A stretch of DNA of 64,000 nucleotides from GWA1-54-12 sp964489845 (GTDB taxonomy: Bacteria > Patescibacteriota > Minisyncoccia > UBA6257 > GWB1-50-10), in NCBI GenBank assembly GCA_964489845.1, contig CAZAZV010000002.1, positions 1 through 64,000 of the forward strand, given 5' to 3'. Positions within the stretch are counted from its first letter, which is position 1, and each line of letters starts with the position of its first letter. Below the pieces are notes generated by a model that searched no databases, was not told the origin of the DNA, and saw only the letters and a program-made list of their open reading frames with translations. The translations under genes were made by a program, and so were the position numbers. This document shows positions 58,059-64,000 of the stretch, in pieces.

Positions 58059-58964
58059 TCAATCCCCCTTGTTTCTGCCCTGCCACAGGTACAGGAGCGG
58101 GCTCGCCACGAAGATGGATGAATACGTTCCCGCGACGGTCCCGATGAGTACGGTAAGGAGGAACCCCATGAGTGACGAGGGGCCGAAAAGGAGGAGCGCA
58201 ATGAGCACGACGATGAGCGTGCCGGATGTATTCATGGACCGCATGAGGGTCTGATTCACGCTGTCGTTCACAATGTCTCCGAGCGGGATCCGTTCGTTCT
58301 TCCGCTCGAGGAGGTGTTCGCGGATGCGGTCGAAGACCACAATCGTGTCGTGCACCGAGAAACCAACCGTCATCAGCAAGCCGACAAGTATCGTCGTGTC
58401 CACGTCGAAGAGACCGAAATGTCCGAAGAGTGCCACCGCGCCAAGCGGGATGCTCACGTCGTGAAACAGCGCGATGAGCGTCGAGAAGCCGTACTTCCAC
58501 GAGGAAACCCTCGCCGCCGCCTTGCGGAACGCCCACCCGACAAAGAAGGTAATCGCCGCAATCGCGCCGATGAGCGCCCAGAGCGACTGGCGCCACAATG
58601 CTTTGCTCACCGTCGGCCCGATACTCGAGAATCCGAGCGTCTGGAACGTTCCAAACGCCTTCGTGAGCGCCTGCTCGTACGCCGTCTTATCCGACGGCAT
58701 CATCTGTTTCACCCGTATGACGATGCCCTCCCCCACCCGCTCGGTCGCCACATCGGCATGAAACGTTTTTTCGACGAACGCCCTCACCTGCTCCGGAGAA
58801 ACGGTTGTCGAGGAAGCAAACTGCACGCTCCACGACGTGCCACCGGACAAATCCGCACCCGGCTGCAAACCGAACACGAACACGCACACCCACGCCGCGA
58901 AAACGAGCGCGAGCGCGACACCCAGGAAAACGTTTCTGTGTTTTATGACGTCAAGCTTATGCAT
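58059..58964 (-). CDS. secF: protein translocase subunit SecF
   Basis: 301 residues with six membrane spans. GADLSGGTSWSVQFA, FSVHDTIVVFDRIREHL and the SVNQTLMRSMNTSGT block are diagnostic. With SecD it uses proton motive force to finish secretion. It overlaps the secD stop by 8 nt. Confidence 0.97.
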   Translation of the reverse strand: MHKLDVIKHRNVFLGVALALVFAAWVCVFVFGLQPGADLSGGTSWSVQFASSTTVSPEQVRAFVEKTFHADVATERVGEGIVIRVKQMMPSDKTAYEQALTKAFGTFQTLGFSSIGPTVSKALWRQSLWALIGAIAAITFFVGWAFRKAAARVSSWKYGFSTLIALFHDVSIPLGAVALFGHFGLFDVDTTILVGLLMTVGFSVHDTIVVFDRIREHLLERKNERIPLGDIVNDSVNQTLMRSMNTSGTLIVVLIALLLFGPSSLMGFLLTVLIGTVAGTYSSIFVASPLLYLWQGRNKGD

Positions 58965-60225
58965 GGTTTGATTCCGATTCAGTGCCGGCAGTCCGCGGCG
59001 CCTTGCTCGCGCGGAGTATCGTCCTCGTGAACACGACAGCCGTCAGCATGCTTGTCGCGACACCAATGAAGAGCGCGAGCGCGAACCCGCGGACGAAACT
59101 CGTCGTAATGTAGAAAAGAATCACGGCGGAGATCATCGTCGCGATATTCGAATCGCGTATGGAACTCCACGCGCGCTTGAAACCGTTCTCCACCGCCTGC
59201 GCGTACGGTATTCCCTGCCGCAGTTCTTCTTTCATTCGCTCGAAGACGAGCACGTTCGCATCGACCGCCATGCCGAGCGACAGCACGATACCGGCGATGC
59301 TCGAGAGCGAGAGTGTCACGGGAACCAGCTTGAAAATCGTAAGGTTCAGGAGCGCATAGACGATGAGCGCGATGACGGAATAAATTCCCAGGCGGCGGTA
59401 GTACAGGAGCATGTAGAGCGCGACGAACGCGAACCCGACGACACCCGCGACGAGCGCCTCATGGAACGATTTTGCTCCGAGGAGCGGGCTCACGGTTTCT
59501 TGGTCGACGAGCTGTATCGGGGCCGGAAGCGCGCCGGCATTGAACCGCGCGGCGAGCTGCTGCGCCGCTTCGACGGTGAAGTTGCCCGAAATCTGGGCCT
59601 TGCCTCCGGTAATTTCTTCTCGCACCGTCGGCTCCTCGAGCAGCTTGTTGTCCAAAAAGACCGCAATCGGCTTGCCGATGTTCTGCCGCGTCAGGTCGGC
59701 GAAGAGTTTCGCGCCGTTTTGCGTCAGTTCGAAATTGACGACGGGCGCGCTCGTGTATTGGTCGAAGGAAACGCTCGCGCCGGTCACGTCGCTCCCCGTA
59801 AGCCCTGTCGGGGTGTACGTCTCCGTCCCGTCTTTTGCGACCGTCACGGTGCGGAAATCCAGGGTCGGCGTCGTGCCGATTTCCGCAATGGCTTCGTCGA
59901 GGTTCTTGATGCCCGCGAGTTCAACGACCAGCCGTTCCTCGCTCCCTACTCTCTTGATGTATACCTGCGGCTCGCTCACGCCGAACAGGTCGACGCGTTT
60001 CTCGATGACGTCGCGCAAGCCGGAGAGCACACTCGACTCGTCGGAAGCGGGAACTTTACTCATATCGATGCTGTACTCGAGATGGCTGCCGCCCGCCACA
60101 TCAAGTCCTAGCCGCCACGGCCTGAAATCGGAAAGCTGGCTCCAGACCGGTTGGTACACGAAGAGCGCTCCGAACAGCGCGATGACGGTGAAAATGATGA
60201 GAATGGAAGAGTTCCGCTGCGTCAT
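58957..60225 (-). CDS. secD: protein translocase subunit SecD
   Basis: 422 residues. GLDVAGGSHLEYSID, the P1 head (RVGSEERLVVELAGI), GNFTVEAAQQLAARFNAGALPAPI and SLGMAVDANVLVFERMKEELRQG are present. It is shorter than the E. coli protein by about 190 residues, mainly in the periplasmic P1 domain. Confidence 0.97.
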   Translation of the reverse strand: MTQRNSSILIIFTVIALFGALFVYQPVWSQLSDFRPWRLGLDVAGGSHLEYSIDMSKVPASDESSVLSGLRDVIEKRVDLFGVSEPQVYIKRVGSEERLVVELAGIKNLDEAIAEIGTTPTLDFRTVTVAKDGTETYTPTGLTGSDVTGASVSFDQYTSAPVVNFELTQNGAKLFADLTRQNIGKPIAVFLDNKLLEEPTVREEITGGKAQISGNFTVEAAQQLAARFNAGALPAPIQLVDQETVSPLLGAKSFHEALVAGVVGFAFVALYMLLYYRRLGIYSVIALIVYALLNLTIFKLVPVTLSLSSIAGIVLSLGMAVDANVLVFERMKEELRQGIPYAQAVENGFKRAWSSIRDSNIATMISAVILFYITTSFVRGFALALFIGVATSMLTAVVFTRTILRASKAPRTAGTESESNHA

Positions 60226-60243
60226 AAAATGTTCACGGTAATA

Positions 60244-61467
60244 CTACTCCAAACTTCTCCTTCCCCGCAACTCCCGGTGGTACGTGATGGCGAAGCGGTG
60301 CGCCTCGTCCCGCACGCGGATGAGCGTCTCCTCCGAGGTGCCGCGCGGCACGCGGCCGATAAACTCGTTCTTCTTCCGCTTCGGCCCTTTCGCAATACCG
60401 ACGACCGGCACGGAAATATCGTGTTTCGCAAGCACTTCCTGCACCGCATGAACCTGCGCCACACCGCCATCGACGAGGACAGTGTCCGGCAGCGGCCAGT
60501 TGTCCTGTGGCGGAATGTGCCGCAGGCGCCGCGCGAGCACTTCCTTCAGCATGCCGACATCGCCACCCGCTTCGGTCCGGAAAGCGCGGATGCGGAATTT
60601 GCGGTACTCGCTCCGCGAGGGTTTGCCGTTCCTGAACACGACCATCACGCCAACCGCCGACGTGCCCGATATATTCGAGATGTCGTACCCCTCTATCCGT
60701 TCCGTTTGTTCCTCTCGCGCCGCATCTCTGCTGATGAGCGCGATATCGTTCACGTGTGTGAGGGCGAAAAGCTGCCGCTTCGCGCGCTCCGCCGCTTCGT
60801 ATTCCTGCCGCTTCGCGTACGTTTTCATATCCCGCTCAAGCCGCCGGACGAGCGCCTGCCGTTCGCCTTTCAAAACCTGTTTCAGTCCACGAAGGTCGCG
60901 CCGGTACTTTTCCTTTTCGAAATTCCCCGTGCACGTCCCCGGGCAAAGACCGAGTTCCGCATCGAGGCACGGCCGCTTGAACGTACCGATGTCGTGCGGG
61001 TTGTGCGTGCTGAACGGGAAAATCTTCCGAAGGAGCTTCAGCGCGACCGTAATCTGCGAACTTTGCACGAAGGGACCGAAGGCGCGCGCTTTTTCCTGCT
61101 CCGTGAGTTCCTTTCCGCGCATAAGTTTCACCTGGGGTGCCGCGCCGCGCGTCACAACGACATAGAGAAAACTCTTATCGTCTTTCTCCTTGACGTTGTA
61201 CGGCGGGTAGTACCGCTTGATGAGCTGCGACTCGAGCATGAGTGCTTCGAGCGCGGTGTCGGTCTCCTTCGTCTCGATACCGTCTATCAAGTTCACCATG
61301 CGCTCAATGCGGCTGTCGTGGGGACGCTCGAAATAGCTTCGCACGCGGCGCGACAAATTCCCCGCCTTTCCGACGTACAGAATCTTCCCCCGCTTGTCCT
61401 TCATCAAGTACACGCCCGGCGTCTGCGGAATTTTCTCCAGTATCTTTTTGGTAGTATCTTGGATCAT
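60244..61467 (-). CDS. uvrC: UvrC-like excinuclease subunit, C-terminally truncated
   Basis: 407 residues against about 600. GIY-YIG domain (TPGVYLMKDKRGKILYVGKA), cysteine cluster region (CPGTCTGNF), UVR motif (LERDMKTYAKRQEYEAAERAK) and the RNase-H-like endonuclease (GYDISNISGT, LVDGGVAQVH) are present. The frame ends at HRFAITYHRELRGRRSL, so the (HhH)2 DNA-binding end is missing. In full-length UvrC that end helps the 5' incision. Confidence 0.93.
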   Translation of the reverse strand: MIQDTTKKILEKIPQTPGVYLMKDKRGKILYVGKAGNLSRRVRSYFERPHDSRIERMVNLIDGIETKETDTALEALMLESQLIKRYYPPYNVKEKDDKSFLYVVVTRGAAPQVKLMRGKELTEQEKARAFGPFVQSSQITVALKLLRKIFPFSTHNPHDIGTFKRPCLDAELGLCPGTCTGNFEKEKYRRDLRGLKQVLKGERQALVRRLERDMKTYAKRQEYEAAERAKRQLFALTHVNDIALISRDAAREEQTERIEGYDISNISGTSAVGVMVVFRNGKPSRSEYRKFRIRAFRTEAGGDVGMLKEVLARRLRHIPPQDNWPLPDTVLVDGGVAQVHAVQEVLAKHDISVPVVGIAKGPKRKKNEFIGRVPRGTSEETLIRVRDEAHRFAITYHRELRGRRSLE

Positions 61468-61474
61468 TTATTCA

Positions 61475-61798
61475 CTACCTCACTTCCGACCCGGGCATAA
61501 CTTTCTTGTCGGGCGTGAGAAGCGCCAAACTGCCCCCATCATCGCTCGCGGCAAGGAGCATCCCCTGGCTCTCGAACCCCATGAGCGTCCGCGGCGCGAG
61601 GTTTACGACAACAACAATCTGCCGCCCGACGAGTTCATCGGCCTCGTAATACTTCGCGATACCGGCGACGATTTGACGTTCCTCCGTCCCGATATCAACG
61701 CGCAGTTTCATAAGCTTCTCCGAGTCCTCAACCCGCTCCGCGGCGAGAACCTTCCCGACCCGCAATTCAACGTTTTTAAAATCTTCAAAAGATATCAT
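61475..61798 (-). CDS. stand-alone tRNA-binding domain (MetRS C-terminal type)
   Basis: 107 residues, an EMAPII/Trbp111-like OB fold: FEDFKNVELRVGKVLAAERVEDSEKLMKLRVDIG, then VVVVNLAPRTLMGFESQGMLLAA. Because metG in this window lacks that domain, this protein may act as its partner in trans. It starts 27 nt after the degraded paralogue. Confidence 0.88.
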   Translation of the reverse strand: MISFEDFKNVELRVGKVLAAERVEDSEKLMKLRVDIGTEERQIVAGIAKYYEADELVGRQIVVVVNLAPRTLMGFESQGMLLAASDDGGSLALLTPDKKVMPGSEVR

Positions 61799-61825
61799 GG
61801 AATTATTTTATCATCACTTGATTAC

Positions 61826-62246
61826 CTATTGCAGCCGGCTCCCGAGCCCCACATCCGGCTTGCCGGGCGTGATAAGGACCCACCCGCCGCCTTTCATGTT
61901 CCTAAATCCGAGCGTCAGAACCTCGGAAGAAAAGGACGCGATGCGCTTCAGCGGGAAATTCACGACGCAGACGACAAGCATACTAGACAGTTCTTCTTTG
62001 GTATGCGCCCCGACGGCCCGCACGCTTGACGTTTTTACACCGAGCTCCGGCCCGAAATCTATCTTCAGCTTGAACGCCGGCATCCGCGCTTCGGGAAACT
62101 CATTGACCTCAACGACTTTCCCGACACGAATATCAATTTTTCAAAATCTTCGTATGCAACGGTCATGAGATCCCCTTCGGCCGCTCTTTTCAGTTTTTCC
62201 TCATCGAATTTCACAGCTCCGCGTTTCGCAAAGTGATCATCTCCAT
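61826..62246 (-). pseudogene. CsaA-like tRNA-binding domain gene with two frameshifts
   Basis: The 3' part encodes MPAFKLKIDFGPELGVKTSS and MSEVL-like SSEVLTLGFRNMKGGGWVLI, as in CsaA. Upstream the sense continues in other frames: MITLRNAEL, then VKFDEEKLKRAAEGDLMTVAYEDFEK, then DIRVGKVVEVNEFPEAR. Two single-base changes would repair it, one near the A run at 62137-62141 (T run on the plus strand) and one near 62216. Homopolymer error or true decay cannot be told apart. Confidence 0.75.
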
Positions 62247-62257
62247 CTTATTTTTAT

Positions 62258-62277
62258 CATATAAGGTTATATGATAG
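62258..62277. promoter_or_regulatory. 20-nt perfect palindrome upstream of the csaA-like gene
   Basis: ATCATATAAGGTTATATGAT. It lies 12 nt before the inferred start at 62246 and could be an operator or a -10 region. Confidence 0.4.
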
Positions 62278-62337
62278 TATTTTGGCTTCCTGTAATTTCG
62301 GGAGGGTCGAGAACTACAAAAATTAAAGCATGGTGGC

Positions 62338-62399
62338 TGTCTTCTCGCTGCTCAATATCTTTAGAACGAGATGTTCTCTGAATTTCACCATTTTCATAC
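62338..62399 (-). repeat. duplicated 5' end of the ASCH gene
   Basis: About 61 nt with one mismatch to 63570-63631. It encodes MKMVKFREHLVLKILSSEKT and then loses homology. It overlaps the stop of the exonuclease frame (ATGA), as the full copy overlaps the Nudix stop. Confidence 0.8.
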
Positions 62400-62934
62400 C
62401 GGTTTCGATACAAGTTTCAGGTACACCTCGCGCAAGAGTTTAGTATCATCCAGCGCGTGATGCTCCCGATATTTCGTGTGGTCAATCCCCAACTCGTGGT
62501 AAAAATTGTTTTTGTCGCCATGGTAATAACTCTCCGGACTCACGCCAAAACCGAAAAGGATTGACGCGAAATCAATCGGTATCCAGTGAAACGGTGCCAC
62601 CAGTCCCGCATAATTTATAGAGATAGAGCGCATCAAATTGATTCACGTACGCGACCATAAAGGGTTCACCATCTCCCACGAACTTTTTTATTCTCTTCGC
62701 CGCCTCTTCTCTCCCGATTTTCTCTTCCGTAAGGAATGGGACAACGTGCTCCTGTACCCATTTGTCCACAGCACCATCCCATTCCAGTTCGACGTATAAT
62801 TCCTCGCCATTCAGTTTCACGAGTCCTACGGAAAGCAACTCTCCTTTATAAGGGTCTAAGCTCGTAAATTCGGTATCGACGAATACGATATTATCTGAAA
62901 AAGGCGTGAATGGTTTCATAATTTCTTCGGCCAT
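62394..62934 (-). pseudogene. DnaQ-like 3'-5' exonuclease with a frameshift
   Basis: The first frame (from 62934) has the exo I motif FVDTEFTSLDPYKGELLSVGLV and runs to NQFDALYLYKLC before a stop. The second frame (to 62394) has APFHWIPIDFASILFGFGV and the exo III motif HHALDDTKLL. Together they form a complete DEDDh-type nuclease; a single base change near 62605-62620 would join them. As written it is broken. Confidence 0.75.
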
Positions 62935-63470
62935 ATTGCCAGAAAGTAAGCACTCGAATCGGGTACGTTATTGAACCACGCGAATCGCAAATGTTCTGCT
63001 CCTATCGTATGGCTCTTTCCGTCTTCCGGATCATTATATCGAAAAGCATCTTTCTCACCCCGGTAGCCAGTAATAACAATAAAATGACCGGCCTTCGTCA
63101 GAGGTAAGCGATGAAGCAGTGAGTAACGGATGTTTACGATAACCGGCACCCCCCGCTTTAGAAAAGTTATGATATCCTTCGTATCCGGCAGTTTCAGCTT
63201 CGCGCCCCCATCAGCGAGTTTCCTATTGTACGAGAAACAGGAAATGTTAAACCCGAGTTTCCCAGCAAAGTCTGCGAGTTTCGTTGTTTTCACGCCGTAA
63301 CTTTTCAGACCACCAACTTCCCGTATTATTTCTTTCTCGGGTATATCCCGTCCCCAGAAAGATAACACCATCCTCAAAGAGGTTGTTCCACATGTATTTT
63401 TGCGCTGTTTGAATTTCGGTACGTTTATAAACATCTCCTGATTTTCGAAACACTTCTTACCGTAATCCAT
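62916..63470 (-). CDS. C39-like (papain-fold) cysteine peptidase
   Basis: 184 residues. Cys27 in FKQRKNTCGTTSLRMVL, His129 in KAGHFIVITGY and Asp147 in RYNDPEDGKSH form a peptidase C39-like triad. No signal peptide and no transporter part, so it is a stand-alone domain; the substrate is unknown. The 5' end overlaps the ASCH gene and the 3' end overlaps the exonuclease. Confidence 0.8.
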   Translation of the reverse strand: MDYGKKCFENQEMFINVPKFKQRKNTCGTTSLRMVLSFWGRDIPEKEIIREVGGLKSYGVKTTKLADFAGKLGFNISCFSYNRKLADGGAKLKLPDTKDIITFLKRGVPVIVNIRYSLLHRLPLTKAGHFIVITGYRGEKDAFRYNDPEDGKSHTIGAEHLRFAWFNNVPDSSAYFLAIWPKKL

Positions 63471-63628
63471 GCGGACATCGCGCCGAATGTTTCTCCCGTG
63501 TTCCAGTTCACAAGCTCAATGCGGTCCCCTTCCTGCAAATCCTTGTCGTCGAAAAGCCGCCACGTAACCGTCTTCTCGCCGCTCAATATCTTTAGAACGA
63601 GATGTTCTCTGAATTTCACCATTTTCAT
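63425..63628 (-). CDS. ASCH-domain protein, probably truncated
   Basis: 67 residues. KFREHLVLKILSGEKTVTWRLFDDKDLQEGDRIELVNWNTGETFG is the ASCH/PUA-like start; after it the frame drifts (MSAWITVRSVSKIRRCL) and ends, although the family is normally about 110 residues. It overlaps the Nudix stop (ATGA). Probably damaged like its neighbours. RNA-related binding is the family role. Confidence 0.6.
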   Translation of the reverse strand: MKMVKFREHLVLKILSGEKTVTWRLFDDKDLQEGDRIELVNWNTGETFGAMSAWITVRSVSKIRRCL

Positions 63629-64000
63629 ACTCTCCTAAACTCATAATACATCCTAATGCATTCATCTTCGTCTCGAACAAGCTCCATCATCAACGCTTCT
63701 TCCGGTGAAACCCACCGGTGTTCCCGTAACTCGTCGGCTTTCAGTACAATCTCCGGCAAAATATTAAATTCTATTCGAAACATATGAAATATGAAGTGAT
63801 GTTCCGGCCACACCACATATACTTTCGTTAAATATTGCAGCGCCGCCTGCGATACATCCTGTCCGATTTCTTCCCTGATTTCTCTTGCCATCGCCTCCGA
63901 TACATCCTCGCCAGCATCTACCTTACCAGCCAGAACACCCCACTTGTCTCCTTCTGGTTTATGCTTAAGACGACGTAAAAGCAAGATCTTACCATCATGC
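63625..64000 (-). CDS. Nudix hydrolase, 5' end beyond the window
   Basis: About 124 residues are visible. The Nudix box is complete (GKVDAGEDVSEAMAREI then REEIGQD). The frame runs back without a start to the window edge (HDGKILLLRRLKHKPEGDKWG), so the beginning is missing. The C-terminal YVVWPEHHFIFHMFRIEF and RWVSPEEALMMELV are typical of MutT/NTP-type proteins. Confidence 0.85.
   Translation of the reverse strand, partial: HDGKILLLRRLKHKPEGDKWGVLAGKVDAGEDVSEAMAREIREEIGQDVSQAALQYLTKVYVVWPEHHFIFHMFRIEFNILPEIVLKADELREHRWVSPEEALMMELVRDEDECIRMYYEFRRV

Overview
The window looks like a chromosome segment of a Candidate Phyla Radiation bacterium (Patescibacteria, Parcubacteria-like). The evidence is the absence of an L30 gene between rpsE and rplO, several cut-down housekeeping proteins (AlaRS without C-Ala, AspRS without the GAD insert, UvrC without its helix-hairpin-helix end, RpoA without a C-terminal domain), a HerA-like ATPase paired with a large membrane-anchored protein, a baseplate-J-like protein, and large serine/threonine-rich surface proteins. 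The lineage is an inference. TGA is used as an ordinary stop codon, which argues against the recoded CPR lineages. Most genes lie on the minus strand.

Region 1-24.5 kb (minus strand): the 5' part of a 23S rRNA gene, with a strong promoter upstream, follows a permuted ribosomal superoperon. In transcription order: infA-rpsM-rpsK-rpsD-rpoA-rplQ-rplM-ssb-rpsR-(degenerate PAP2-like protein)-tuf-rpsJ, then an inserted surface-protein cluster (beta-helix protein, dockerin protein, cohesin protein, tiny zinc ribbon), then rpmJ-rplC-rplD-rplW-rplB-rpsS-rplV-rpsC-rplP-rpmC-rpsQ-rplN-rplX-rplE-rpsN-rpsH-rplF-rplR-rpsE-rplO-secY-adk-map. Three near-identical promoter cassettes (TTGCYA-17-TACACT) restart transcription inside the alpha-operon part.

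Region 24.5-40 kb: dnaG-rpoD-alaS-baseplate-J-like operon. DnaG carries a full-length intein placed just before the last zinc ligand of its CHC2 finger, and RpoD has a classical C2H2 finger in place of an N-terminal region. Then come an uncharacterised SD-led gene, a Nudix hydrolase, a HicBA toxin-antitoxin pair, and the rpsL-rpsG-fusA cluster. The intact fusA is bracketed by diverged fragments of its own 5' and 3' ends, each next to a hairpin-rich element. An M50 protease and three membrane or coiled-coil hypotheticals follow.

Region 40-64 kb: bL28; a mannoside-type cluster (GH130, tandem GH130-GH130, phosphomannomutase-like HAD); a disulfide-forming pair (thioredoxin-like plus DsbB-like); tRNA-Gly(CCC); metG with a candidate structured RNA upstream; ndk; aspS; an ECF sigma factor with a membrane partner, divergent from mnmA; efp; the HerA-like ATPase pair; a sigma4/HARE-HTH regulator; secDF; uvrC; and a decaying end with frameshifted csaA-like and exonuclease genes, a C39-like protease, an ASCH gene with a duplicated start, and a Nudix gene cut by the window edge.

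Across the window a -10 hexamer (TACACT, TATAAT or TATACT) often lies 6-8 nt before the start codon (dnaG, hicB, aspS, efp, mnmA, sigma factor, others). This suggests frequent leaderless transcription beside a few genes with strong Shine-Dalgarno sequences.
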